Shown here in pieces: positions 11,001 through 21,655 of a stretch of DNA of 64,000 bases (the stretch's first letter is position 1; every line of letters starts with the position of its first letter). The stretch is from positions 2,453,236 to 2,517,235 of the forward strand of contig CM067511.1 in the NCBI GenBank assembly GCA_034509495.1, given 5' to 3'. The position numbers and the translations under genes are program-made. The notes beneath the pieces are model-generated. The model was given only the letters and a program-made list of their open reading frames with translations. It was not told the origin of the DNA and searched no databases. This DNA is from Acestrorhynchus altus. Its lineage: Eukaryota; Chordata; Actinopteri; Characiformes; Acestrorhynchidae.

Positions 11001-11830
11001 TGACAGCTCATTTATTCTAATTTGCTGAGATGCAACAATATATATTGAAAGTGATATTGATATTTTGAATGTTCTGCCTGTTTTATTTATTTTTTTCTTC
11101 ACTAATAGATCTTTTCAGATTATTACAGAAAATTAACAGTGTTTCTTTGAAGGAAAATGACAGATTTCCAGAGTCTTAAATAAGAAATGCTCTCTGATGA
11201 TGTTCTAAAGAGTTTGTTAAATCAGATCAGACCTGATGTGTTCAGTGGTGGTAGATGAGGGGTGATCATGCATGCAGTTTGGCCTTGCTTTACTGGAGGC
11301 TTCAGAAGGCTTCTGTCAGTAGCTGTAGCCGAAGACTAATATTGGGTTAAAACTGAGCGCAGATTTAATATGTTTATTTTCTCGTCGTGGCTGAATTTTG
11401 ATCTAAGAGAAAAGAAACACTGGGACCACAATGTAAAAAAAAAATCCTGGCACTATATTAGACACCACGCCAAAGATTGGAGTTTCAATTTCCTCCTCTT
11501 AAATGAATGCAGCTGTGCTGTTATTGGACGTAGATTACAAATATTATCTCCTATCTTATGGGAGAAGTGAAAGGCATTGGAGGGAAAATAACAAGGCCGC
11601 TTTTCGAGTCATTGTTCTCAGTGGATTATTTTGCTCTTATTTCTATATTTTCATCCTGGTATGTGGATTTAATTGTTCTTTAAGGAACTGGGAGGAGAGT
11701 GTGAGGTCGACCAAGTGGCAGTCGTCAGTATAATGAACACTGTAATGGGAAAGGTAGAACATAATGCACGTTGGAGCAGCACCAGGACCAAACACCATTA
11801 CACCGTTACGTTTATTGAGTAGCCTTGGAT
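11001..11830. other. Intron, no gene seen
   Basis: AT-rich, repeat-poor. Open frames at 11370-11733 have no domain and no consistent splice sites. Confidence 0.45.
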
Positions 11831-11835
11831 CTAAT

Positions 11836-11937
11836 GATCTCTGGCACGTGTGACTGTCTCCAGTAAATACTTTAAAAAATGTTGGGTGGATGAAAGTATC
11901 ATCCCACAAAATGGCCTAGAACTTTTAAAGGTTCTGT
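11836..11937 (-). mobile_element. Family A left-end fragment
   Basis: GTGTGACTGTCTCCAGTAAA, ATGTTGGGTGGATGAAAGTA and CCCACAAAATGGCCTAGAAC match the family's first 110 bp in reverse complement. Confidence 0.6.
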
Positions 11938-12213
11938 GTGAGCAATGGGCGCACATTAATTTACCTGACTCACAAATTAGACAGCATGTTTGGACAGTTC
12001 TTTGGGGATCCATAATTCGGAAACGGGTCCTGCTTCAAAGCCCTGCAAGCGACAGTCCTTCTGGATACCTGGAAATGAGTGGACAAATGGAACTGAATAT
12101 TTCATGCGGGAAAGTTTCTGACCAAATTATTAGAGCAGTAAAAGTGCGCCAGACTCCATTACCAGGGCCGGTGGATATTCTTCAGCGCCATTGTGAAGTA
12201 CATTTGATGTCGG

Positions 12214-13490
12214 CATGGTTCTGCAGAACGGAATAACAGTCACTCCGACAGGGAAGAAATCTCAATCATTCCCCAAGGTCGGACTCGCTCTTCTCTCAGT
12301 GTAAACACACATTCATCCTTTCCCAGCTTCTATACATTTTGTTCATTTTGGAAATAAAGCTCTTGTGGCCAGATTACATCACCAGGCCGATAACCCATTC
12401 TGACCATTCCGACCCTGCCCTGAGAAGCTCAATTGAAACCTCACAATCCCGTTCTAATGCTTCATTCGGGGGTCTGTTGGAAATGTGCATTATGTGAGTC
12501 AGCGTGGTCTTGCTGAGCAGAACGGTAGTCGCTCCATCAGGAGAGAAATCTCAGTCATCCGCCAAGGTCAGACACACTGCATCGTTCTTTCTTTCTCTAA
12601 TTCTGTCCATTTTATTCAGTTTCCAATTTCTCTTCCTAAATATGTCTCTTCTGTCCAGATTACATTACAGGGCCTGAGGTGATTCTGGGTCATTAATGTG
12701 TTCTGACCATTATCTATGTCTGAGAACAGCCTGGTCTCAAGAGGAATTTGTACATATTGTCGCTGTCCAATGAAAAATCTCCAAATCGGTGACTTTACAG
12801 GAAAAGGCAAACTTTTAACTTTGAATGAAAAGTTAAAGTCAAATGAGTTTCTTCCAAGTCATTTGCGAGTATCCGTTCAGGTCGGAACGTCAAGGTTAAT
12901 TTACAAAGCAAACTGTGGAGAAAACGGGAGTTTTTCATTGGATAACAGTGATAAGGGATTATAGAAGACTTTCAGGAGCAATCAAATCCAAATGCATCTA
13001 AAAAAATGAATGTTATGACAATGTTATTGTAAAAATACTATTCGAATATGCATCAATAACCTACATTTACACATAAGAGAACCCTAACCCTAAACAATAA
13101 CCTAAAATTATAATTTAACCTGATCCTAACCCTAACAATAACCTTAATTTACACACAACCTGATCCTAACCTTAACAATAACCTAGATATACACAACTCA
13201 ATCTAATCCTAATCCTGACAATAACGTTCCTCAGAAAGAAGGTTATCCTATCATTCTCCAAGGCCACTATATCTGGATGTCATCCACTCTTTCCTAAATT
13301 CTATTGACGTTGCTCAGGTTCCGATCTCTGCTTATAAATCCGATTCCTAATGCCAGCTCCCATTTCTGAACCATGAGGTCATTAACCCATCCTGACCATC
13401 ACCTTGCCCTGAGAACCTCAAACGAAGCCTCAGGAAGCAGCTCTAATGCTTTATTTGGGGTGACGTGGGATTCATTACAGACGGAATCTG
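12214..13490 (+). repeat. Three diverged copies of a local non-coding unit
   Basis: Copy 1 at about 12214-12480, copy 2 at about 12505-12740 and copy 3 at about 13225-13490 share ordered blocks: a GAAATCTCAATCATTC(C/CG)-CCAAGGTC start, a TTCCNATTTCT region, then ATTAACCCATCCTGACCAT (ATAACCCATTCTGACCAT in copy 1), TGCCCTGAGAA-CCTCAA and TCTAATGCTTTATTTGGGG. Divergence is considerable, so the duplications are old. I do not recognise the unit as a transposon. Confidence 0.6.
13075..13228 (+). repeat. CCTAACCCTAA-type minisatellite
   Basis: About three copies of a roughly 50-bp unit ACCTGATCCTAACCCTAACA-ATAACCTAA-TTTACACACA. It includes two adjacent CCCTAA hexamers at 13082-13093 but is not a clean telomeric array. 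Confidence 0.7.
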
Positions 13491-14595
13491 CCTGTTAATT
13501 GCGCAGCGTCTGATTAAAAAGCTGGAGGTGATTAGTGTAACTAATGAGTCAGAGAGCATGGAGGCAGATTGAGCCCTGGAGGCCCTTCTGCACTCCTCTC
13601 TTCCCCTCCCTCCTTTTTTTCCTTCTCTCTCACTGTCTGTGTTCTCTTTCCAATCAGCACCTCCTCCTCGCTGCTGTGGGGGCGGCTGGTGGGCGTAGGC
13701 CGTCGGCCTTTCAGGATCGAGGCGTAATTGTTTTGGCATTTTTTATTTGTTTTGTTAATCTTGCTATCGACGTGACGGCTGCTGGCTGCGGACACTTGAT
13801 CAATACCGAGAGCTAACAGTCTAATATAGTGGCACCTTGTGTTTCCCACTCAGCGTAAATGATGCTTCCTCCTCCCCGGAGTCTCCTTGAACCCTCATCA
13901 GCACAGCAGCCCACGTCCCACGAGGAGCGAGGGTCTACGTGGGTGTCTGTTCTGTTGTGTGGGTGTAACAGTGTGCGTGTGTGTCTGTGTGTGTCTGTGT
14001 GTGTGTTTGTGTGTGTGTGTTTGAGACACACATGGAAGAAGTATCGATTGAAGACGATGGAACTTCAGAGTACGCCCTGTCAAACATAAGTATCGCCCAT
14101 AAAACACACAGGTTACGTGTGGCTACAAAACGATGGGTTATCCATAAACATTAGCTCTAATTTACAGCAAAGCGTCAGCACACATAATAATGAGGGCCTC
14201 TCAGTCCATTCACTTCCATTTTAATTTGGCTAATTTACCTAATTCAGCCAATGAGCTAGAAATTCACCTTATAATGAAAGCTCGTGAACACATTTTGAAG
14301 CCATTCCTCAACTTTAATTCAATCCACGGCTTCTCGTTTGATTCTGAAATAATAAAACCGGCCCCAGCCCTGATCATCAAGCTGCAGAACACATGAGCGT
14401 CGTATTGCTGAGGATCGAGAAAATAAGTCGACTGAATGTGTTCTTTGTTTTGCCATCAGCCAGGCAGAAGGTGCAGATTTGGTCTGGAAGGTAGGGAGAA
14501 GTCATTCATTGAAACGGCTGCCATTTTGATGCTGATGTTGAGGAGGACTAATGGATATACTGGACAAAGAATGCTGGAGATGGAGCTGCTGAGCA
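13491..14595. other. Intron, no gene; imperfect (GT)n and a conserved-element candidate
   Basis: An imperfect GT tract covers 13972-14021. The stretch 14190-14400 is repeat-free, with homeodomain-like cores (CTAATTTACCTAATTCAGCC). Open frames here are on both strands and look random. Confidence 0.35.
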
Positions 14596-14597
14596 GA

Positions 14598-14685
14598 AGA
14601 ACAAGGACAATTTTGTGTGAGCAAAGAAAGAGTGCAAACAGTCCCTCCCTTCTCATTTCCCTCTATAACTAATATCTCATTTCAT
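14598..14685 (+). mobile_element. Family A internal fragment
   Basis: GTGTGAGCAAAGAAAGAGTG, CAAACAGTCCCTCCCTTCTC and CCTCTATAACTAATATCT match the family interior. Confidence 0.6.
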
Positions 14686-14991
14686 CAAGCCTGTTCTTTG
14701 GATTGTGATGAGCTTTTATTGAAAGCACTTGCATTACTCTGAAGAACCGCCACACTCGCTCTATCTCTGCAATGAGTGTTCTAGTCCAAGGTCTCCAGGT
14801 TTACTGTGTTCCGTGGCCCCTTGCTGGAGCTGACCTTGCGGCTATGCTTCAATGATAGTAATATGTGCATCAAGGCAAAGTACTTAACCCTCTCCAACCT
14901 CGTCCTGCTGGCTTCGCTGGGATGGGCGGTGCAACAGAGTCACCAATTTGCTTTCAGCAGAAGCACAAGATAAAGCTCTATATAAACAGAT

Positions 14992-14993
<2 letters not shown>
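14686..14993. other. Intron, no gene seen
   Basis: Unique-looking sequence up to the AAT tract. Confidence 0.4.

Positions 14994-15036
<43 letters not shown>
14994..15036. repeat. (AAT)n microsatellite
   Basis: About 14 AAT units; the poly-N open frame across it is an artefact. Confidence 0.96.
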
Positions 15037-15124
15037 GTCCAAAAACATGATGAACAGCTTGTTTATTGGGAAACATTTCTATAACATACAGAAAGCCTGT
15101 CCTATTTCAACCTCAGACATTAGT

Positions 15125-15720
15125 TAGGTTTGCTCTTGATGCTTAAAGAGAGTGGGACCATGAAGAGATCCAAAGAGGTCCCTGAAACCTTCAGAAAGAA
15201 TTGAAGAGTTGGGGAAGAGAACGTTTTAAACAACTGTCAACATGGTTAGGTCAGGCCGTCCTAACAAGTTCAGCCCAAGAGCAGAAACAAAATGGGTTCA
15301 GATGATCCATCAGTCCTAAAATATCATAACCCTCCAGGTAGCTCTCACCACAGCTGACGTCAAAGTGGAGCTACCATCAGAAAGAGACCAAACCAGTTTG
15401 ATTTCCATGAGAGGTGATCACGGAGGAAAGAAATAAAGGGCAAGAACTTGGTTCTCCGGAGAACATCTAGACAAGGAGCGCAAGAACCTCATATCAACTG
15501 TGAAGCATGGTGGTGGGAGTGTGATGGTTTGGGGCTGCTTTGCTGCAGCAGGGTCTGGAGATCTCTCCATCATAGAAACCATTATGAGATCTCTATTGTA
15601 TCAGAGGGGGCTTGAGGAGAATGGAAGAGCGTCTGAACAAAGACGAATTCTGCATGGAGGAGTGGGAAAATATTTCTTACAGTCGATGTCAGAGACGGTT
15701 GATGGTTATAGGAATCATGT
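15125..15720 (+). pseudogene. Decayed Tc1/mariner-like transposase remnant
   Basis: The reading frames contain KEVPETFRK-like sequence near 15170-15200 and, at 15500-15565, MKHGGGSVMVWGCFAAAGSG, a classic Tc1-like transposase motif. It is followed by frameshifted LRRMEERLNKD and RCQRRLMVIG-like pieces. The frame is broken many times (for example, stops in 15290-15480), and no DDE tail is intact. Confidence 0.7.
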
Positions 15721-15747
15721 TATTATTCCTTATACTTACATTTTTCA

Positions 15748-16008
15748 AACATGGGATGTGGACAGAGCAGTAAACATGCACTAGAAGGCAGGCATTTGAA
15801 CTGGTTTTTAATTCAATTGTAGTTTATCTGGTTTCCAAGCTGGATTACTCACTGATCATTCACCACACAGGGATGAGATGGTGGGTGAATAAGGGTAAAT
15901 CATGTAGTGGGTTATGATACCTGTGTTATGTCTGTAGGTTACTCTGATCCTGAGTTACGAAGGCTAGAAAGCGGCACATAGTATCGTATCTCGGGTTGTA
16001 AGAGTTAA
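15748..16008 (+). mobile_element. Family A right half with terminal TTAA
   Basis: GACAGAGCAGTAAACATGCA, GTAGTGGGTTATGATACCTG and ATGTCTGTAGGTTACTCTGA lead to CTCGGGTTGTAAGAG-TTAA at about 15989-16006. Confidence 0.7.
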
Positions 16009-16600
16009 ACGGTGGAAGGTGCAGACCTGGTATCTTACCTTAGTTACTCTAACGTTTTTCTCCTGTTCTTAAAAATAAAAACAAACAAACACAGCCTTCA
16101 TCGTAATGGAGGTCCTCTTATTTCTGCAGCTCCAGAAGGATGTGCTGAGCAAATGGGATGAACACAGGAATCTTGTGGTGGCTTTAAAGATCTAAAGCTG
16201 AACTTTATTATTATGCTTGTTGTTGTCCTAGATTTGAACAGGGTTGAACATGTTTTTTTTTTTACGTTACGTAACGTAATCCTGCTTTCATAGTGTATCA
16301 GAAGCAGAAATCTCATTTCATCTCCACGACTGTGTTTTCAATTTGGCAATTTTCCAGACTGGCTTCATATTGCTGCTGCTCCAGATTTTGTTTTTCAGTT
16401 TTTTGTTTTGCCCCCTCTGAGTTCGGCGGGGGTTTGTGTGCTGCATCGCTACCAACTGAGGATCAATAACAAATAACAGCCTTGTCAACAAACTGGGCGT
16501 GAATCTCACATATGCTGTGCTATTTTATGTGTTTGTTTGTCACATATGTTGATACCGAATGCAGATGGCTTGAGATTCACAACCTGACCATGAATATATT
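16009..16600. other. Intron, no gene seen
   Basis: Includes a T-run and the short palindrome TTACGTTACGTAACGTAA at 16262-16279. No protein features. Confidence 0.5.
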
Positions 16601-16825
16601 ACTACACTATATGGGCAAAAGTATTGGGACACCTGCTCGTTCATTTCTGCTGAAATCAAGGGTGTTAAAAAGAGTTTATCTTGCTCTTGTTGTCCAGGGA
16701 AGGCTTCCTACTAGGTTTTGGAACATTGCTGTGAATATTTGATTGCATTAAGCAGCAAAAGCATTAATGAGATCGGTTATTGGATGATCACTATCCCTCC
16801 TCATCTCCACCTCCGACTCAATCTA
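16601..16825 (+). mobile_element. Family B left half with terminus
   Basis: Begins TACACTATATGGGCAAAAGT, then ATTGGGACACCTGCTC, TTCTGCTGAAATCAAGGGTG, AACATTGCTGTGAATATTTG and a CATCTCCACC-like junction. The matching right half lies at 17648-17855 in the same orientation. Confidence 0.75.
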
Positions 16826-17647
16826 ATGAGTTCCCAGTATTTTTTTTTCCACTATAGTTTAGAACAGAATCGAAACAAGCAGACAAAAGTCCATCTTTAT
16901 TCTCAGCCGAATCATATTTTTTATGGCTGAGTTGTTTGCAGTTCAGAGATATGAAATGGCCACCTAATGAGGGTTGAAATCTTGGTGCCACCCCAACAAT
17001 GTCCAAGTGCAATCACACCGGTCAGTTCTGGGGGAGCCTTTTTTGGCATTTAAGAAAGTCGAAAGCAACCTTTTGAAAAACTGTGATCAGACCATCTGTC
17101 AGGCCAGTCATGTCATTGTTTATTTGAAAAATCCTTTTCCATCACTGTTTCACTCTTTTCCTCAGATTTGTCTTTTTGCAATGTTCCATTGCTTTTGTGC
17201 TTTTTCCATTCAGTTGTTTTCCGCTCGTGTGCAAAATCACTTCTCAAAATGTTTCTGAAGGCAGCTCTGCCTCTGAGGTAGAACAAACGCAATTGGTTCA
17301 GACAATAACCAATAAAAATAACCAGTGGGCAGATCTTTTGAAATGTGTATCTGCTCCTCAGAGCTTTATATGTGGATGCATTATATGAAAGGTGTGCAAT
17401 TCAGTTTGAGATTACTTTTATATGATGTTGGATTCTCAGAAAACTGCCTCTAAGGCAGCATTTCCTTTGGATACTTGCTTATTAGATAGCGACCTAACTA
17501 ATGATGGGCAGGAAAAGAAAGCAAACGTGGACACAAGTGTTATAGCGTTGTTAACATGACAATTAAAGAAATGCCTCTTAGTATGAAAATGCCACGGCAA
17601 TTCCAGAGCTGCCTCCAGAACTGTTTTGAACCTTCAAAACAATTAGT
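16826..17647. other. Sequence between two halves of a family B copy
   Basis: About 820 bp without a repeat I recognise. It either interrupted one family B copy or separates two truncated ones. Open frames at 16974-17388 have no domain. Confidence 0.35.
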
Positions 17648-17855
17648 TCCACTGTAGTGGGTTTATACCCCTCCAGCCCACGCCTGGCATCAGGCATGGT
17701 GTCATTAGGTTCATGTTGATCTCCTCCAGAGACTTCTATTCTATTGGCATTCTAAGCTATGTGTGCCTTTGCACATTAGAGTCAGCAATGGGTACTGCTT
17801 GAAATAGCTGCATGCATTCATTAGAAGCGGTGTCCACAAATATTTGGACAGTTTA
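17648..17855 (+). mobile_element. Family B right half
   Basis: TTTATACCCCTCCAGCCCAC, GCCTGGCATCAGGCATGGTG and TTGCACATTAGAGTCAGCAA precede GTGTCCACAAATATTTGGAC, the family B right terminus. Confidence 0.75.
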
Positions 17856-18440
17856 TATTCAAAGTCTCCATAAATAATGTCTCATAACACATTCCCACCA
17901 ATTTGCTCAAATTCCAGTTTCCCCAAAACAGTGCAGGTTATGAATATGTAATTGCTTTTGAAGGCTGCGGTCTGTCGAACACTCCACTATCTTTTATTTG
18001 CTATCAGGGCATCGGCGTATAATGACAGTCAGATGCTCAAAGGGATTGGTGGGTTGCGGGGTGAGCAGCAAAATTAGTGAGATGCCCCAAGCAGAGATTA
18101 AACACACAGAGGCACAAACCTCCTGTCTTTATATGAGTCTGAGATTCATCAACACATTGTTAAAGTGTCAGAACATACTTGAACATACCGCTGGTGTGTC
18201 CAGTCCTGCAGATCCCGGGTCTGGTCTGTTGGGAAGCTGCTGTAAAGGCCTGCAAACCCTTCAGTGGTAGCTGTGGTATTGCTGCAAAAGTGAGTTAGAC
18301 ATGTTTGGTAAAATCTGACAGATGTATGTGCTGGGTGTCCTGAAATCATCTATGCGTGAATGGTTGTGCGAGCATCACATTGAGCTCTCTCTCTCTCTCT
18401 CTACTGGTGAAGGTGATCTGTACACTGCGTATAATACACT
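17856..18440. other. Intron, no gene; (CT)n at 18384-18402
   Basis: Unremarkable sequence; the open frame at 17998-18270 has no domain. Confidence 0.45.
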
Positions 18441-18442
18441 GC

Positions 18443-18960
18443 ATTAACCTTTAGAACTCTAAACCAGATTTGTGGGATGTTTTCGTAGTTTGAAGTACTT
18501 TTATTCGCCAAAATATTAGAAAAGTGTTTATTGGAGACAGTCATACACACCAGGTATTGTTATTAAAAAAAAGTCCTTAACTTTTTATTATTATTTATGA
18601 ATTATTAGTATTATCAGTACAGCCCCTCCCTTCTCGTATTCCTCTGTAACCCATGTATCTGCATCAGTGACATCATTAGCCCCGCCCCCTCTTCTGTGTC
18701 TGTGTGCATGTTGAGCACGTACACGTGGACAGAGCAGTAAACATGCACTGGAAGCTCCTTTGGAATTTAAACTGGGATTGAATTCAGCTGAAAACGAGTG
18801 AAGTCCAGCAGTTTTCTGAGCTGAATTATTATAATTATGATATGATAATTCATCACACACTGAGGAGACCATGGTTATATGGGGTAAGTCTTGTAGTTTA
18901 TCATGATAAGTGTATCAGGTCTGTAGGTTGCTCTGATCCACAGCACGATACACAGATCAG
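18443..18960 (+). mobile_element. Family A copy with left-end TTAA
   Basis: TTAA-CCTTTAGAACTCTAAACC at about 18444, GTGGGATGTTTTCGTAGTTT, ACAGTCATACACACCAGGTA, AGCCCCGCCCCCTCTTCTGT and AGAGCAGTAAACATGCACTG follow in order. The right end is lost after CTGTAGGTTGCTCTGATCC. Confidence 0.75.
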
Positions 18961-18989
18961 GTCAACACTGTTTGTGGACTGCTGTTGTC

Positions 18990-19172
18990 TAACCCACACC
19001 ACGGTCACTAACTTCCCTGGACGTGGACGGAACAGCGAACCTGAGTGAATATCGGTAGTACTATATGATGTCCCAATACAAACAAAAGAAGTAGACACAT
19101 AGATATCAAAGGACAAATGATGTTCTGTGGGAAAGTGCAGGGGTGCCAATATTTTTGGCCATGACTGTAGCT
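18990..19172 (+). mobile_element. Tc1-like element terminal fragment
   Basis: Ends in GGGTGCCAATATTTTTGGCC-ATGACTGTA, a Tc1-type terminus I recognise from fish genomes. Confidence 0.5.
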
Positions 19173-20282
19173 ACAAGCACTGGTGTTCTGCTACTCAAAT
19201 TATATTAATTAGGCTTATAAATCCAAAACAATCACCATGATCTCGTGTTTAGTATTCAGCAGTCACCCTAACTCTGCACCTCCCCACTGTGGTCAGGATG
19301 CATTAGACCCAGACCAGTTGATAAGTCTGACAGGGTGCAAATCGGTTTTCAATACAGGGTGCAAATAGTTTTCAGCAGCAGTCGAATGGGCGAGGGGCAT
19401 TTTATATGGCAGGCTTTTGTTAGGAAATAAAAGCATGCTTGCTTTCCTCGTCCTGGTCTGTGCTGCCTTTAAAGGAAGCGTTAGTTGGGACACGTCTTTT
19501 GAAGGTGTGGTGAATTTTGGACTTTGATTGATGACAGAACAATGTGTCTTGGTGGTTTGGGGAGACAGCGGGGACTCAGCACAAGCACTTTAAGGTCTCT
19601 CTGAAGTTATATTGGGAAAGAAGCAAACTCCCACAGCTGTCATCTCCATCTCACCGGAGCTCTGGTGGGTTCTGGAGCCAAAACTTTTACACTGTAGGCT
19701 TGAATCTGGCTGGTTCAGGTAGCACATCTCAAAACACCCTGAGACATTACTACTAATTCACTTCTAGGTTGTTTTTCAGCTTCAGAGGACCTGGCGATGT
19801 CTCTGTATCACTGTATATATTACTTATTAAATCATGAACTTTGCTTAGAGTGCTTCTTTGGCAGACCGTCATCGAATTAGGCTATGGAAATGAGAGAGCT
19901 TATATGAAATATTAAATCATCATCTCTCTTCTGAGCATAAAACATCCTACAATTTTGTAGAAAATAGGCTTTGGACCAACCTCTGCCCTGGATTGAACAC
20001 TTAGACCAGTGCCCCACACGACCATGCCAATACATTAACATCACAGCGTAAAGAGGTGCTTACACAGTGAGGACCAGCTGACATGAGACTTCACTGGGAC
20101 GTACTCCCACTATATTCTCACTCTTCTGTGAGATTACTGGTTGGCCGCAGAGTATAAATATGACTATTTTCAGACGCGTGATCTGATTTCTCACGTGCAT
20201 TTAAACATGGTGATCAGATTACTTACATCAGATTATCGACTGCATGTAAACAAAGGGGGAAACCCCACCCCCCTGAGACATG
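19173..20282. other. Intron, no gene seen
   Basis: No recognisable repeat or coding signal. Open frames at 19293-19493 and 19544-19756 look random. Confidence 0.45.
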
Positions 20283-20597
20283 GGTTTGATTGAAGATTAA
20301 GGTGTAGTTGGAGATTAGGTTAAGGTTAGGCGTAGGTGTAGTTGTAAATTATGGTGTAGGTTATGGTTAGGTTTAGGTGTAAATAAAGGTGTAGATTAGA
20401 CAGATTATCATTAGGTTTAGATGTAGATTGAGGTCTAGGTTACGTAGGTTTAGGTGTAGATTAAGGTGTAGGTTTAGGTGTAAATGAAGGTGTAGGTTAG
20501 ACAGATTATCATTAGGGTTAGTTGTAGATTTATGTCTAGGTTAGGTAGGTTTAGGTGTAGATTAAGGTGTAGGTTAAGGTTAGGTTTGCGTTTTTGC
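20283..20597 (+). repeat. GGTGTAGGTTAGG-type minisatellite with a 101-bp higher-order period
   Basis: Built from 12-18-bp words such as GGTTTAGGTGTAGATTAAGG. CAGATTATCATTAGG occurs at 20401 and again at 20502, and the surrounding words repeat in the same order, giving a 101-bp larger unit. Confidence 0.8.
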
Positions 20598-20913
20598 AAG
20601 ATCCGACTGTGCTTCTACCACGTTTGTGCCATCTGTTTGTTCCTCGGCGGGTTTAGAGGGAGAATGTCTTTAGTAAGTAAATGAACTCAATGAAACAGTG
20701 GAGAACACTGGATCCTGGCCGTGGTCCTGAGGCTTCCTGAACAAATTTTCTTTTTGCCTACATCCATCCACTTACTTCTCTGAGCTAAGAGACCTTTGGC
20801 AGCCTCAGTAGGGAACCTGCTGGGAATGCATGCCCTCTAACAAGAGTTCCTACCCTCTGCTCCTTTTATGGTTACCTGGTAACAGAAAGCATGGACTGGC
20901 CAAAAGTTGTTGA
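20598..20913. other. Intron just upstream of the first visible exon
   Basis: No gene or repeat seen. Confidence 0.5.
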
Positions 20914-20983
<70 letters not shown>

Positions 20984-20999
20984 CTCTCTCCCCCCACAG
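20914..20999 (+). repeat. (CT)n tract forming the polypyrimidine tract of the exon acceptor
   Basis: About 67 bp of CT, then ACTCTCTCTCCCCCCACAG directly before 21000. The microsatellite serves as an unusually long polypyrimidine tract. Confidence 0.92.
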
Positions 21000-21166
21000 T
21001 GCCCTGAAGGTTTGCGACCTATGAAAGATGGCTCAGGTTGCTATGACTACTCCCTGGGTACGGACTGTACGGACGGCTTTAACGGTGGTTGTGAGCAGCT
21101 CTGCCTCCAGCAGCTTGTGCCCCTACCAGACGATCCCACGTCCAGCAACGTTCTCATGTTCTGCGG
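21000..21166 (+). CDS. astn1: astn1 exon: end of one EGF-like module and most of the next
   Basis: This 167-bp exon follows the acceptor CCCCCCACAG at 20990-20999 and ends before the donor GTGAG at 21167. The first base starts a codon (TGC), and the last two bases (GG) are completed by the next exon. It encodes CPEGLRPMKDGSGC, the tail of one EGF-like module. It then starts a second module: DC, NGGCEQLC and MFC give cysteines 1 to 4, with a long loop (QQLVPLPDDPTSS) between 3 and 4. EGF-like modules in astrotactins are extracellular. The open frame continues upstream into the CT tract to a methionine at 20907, but that part is low-complexity intron, not protein. The exon that should precede it is not in the window, and no cysteine-rich EGF-like open frame was seen in 1-20999. 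Vertebrate astrotactin identity is very likely. Confidence 0.93.
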
Positions 21167-21540
21167 GTGAGAAGGCGAACACATCGTGAACGCATGCCGA
21201 AAGCGGCACCATGAAGCACACACACCTAGGCTCACTTCATATCTGAGCGCATCCACAGGTGTTGGTGTGGGTCTGAATCCGAAGACTGAAGCTGCTGCTT
21301 TGAGTCCACGCCTCAGAATTATGATGTGCTTGATATTACATAGATAGTGAGAAGCGGAAAACGCTCAAAGAGAGTGAACTTTGGGGGTGTAGATAAACCT
21401 CCATGCAGATGTCCTACAGGATACTCCCACCACCGGGGTTTACAGATGAGATGGTTTGCTTCGGCTCTGGAACAGGAGTTGTGTGCAGGATTGAGTGATA
21501 TGGCTATCAGCTGGTATCCAGAGAGAAACAAGCTTTCAGC
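21167..21540. other. astn1 intron, 5' part
   Basis: Intron begins GTGAG at 21167. No gene; the open frames at 21319-21619 lack domains. Confidence 0.6.
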
Positions 21541-21541
21541 T

Positions 21542-21655
21542 TTAAGGGGCAGCTGTGGCCTGGAGGTACGGGAACCAGCCTTGAGATTGAAAGGTCACTG
21601 GTTTGATTCCCTGAACTGACAGGTGGCACCTGAAGTGCCCTTGAGGAAGGAAGAG
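21542..21655 (+). mobile_element. tRNA-derived SINE-like fragment
   Basis: GGGCAGCTGTGGCCTGGAGG resembles a pol III A box and GGTTTGATTCC a B box, about 45 bases apart. The fish-SINE-like GTGCCCTTGAGGAAGG follows. A related piece lies at 23300-23530. Confidence 0.6.

Noticed and set aside
13082..13093. Telomere or chromosome-fusion scar
   Set aside because: Only two adjacent CCCTAA hexamers inside a degenerate minisatellite.
13443..13849. Overlapping open frames of about 100 codons on both strands
   Set aside because: Frames on both strands, no domain, no paired splice sites.
20907..20999. Poly-SL extension upstream of the first exon as a signal peptide
   Set aside because: It is the (CT)n tract read in frame; the AG acceptor at 20998-20999 marks the exon start.
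21542..21655. tRNA gene from A-box and B-box-like motifs
   Set aside because: No cloverleaf or acceptor stem; the following text is SINE-like.
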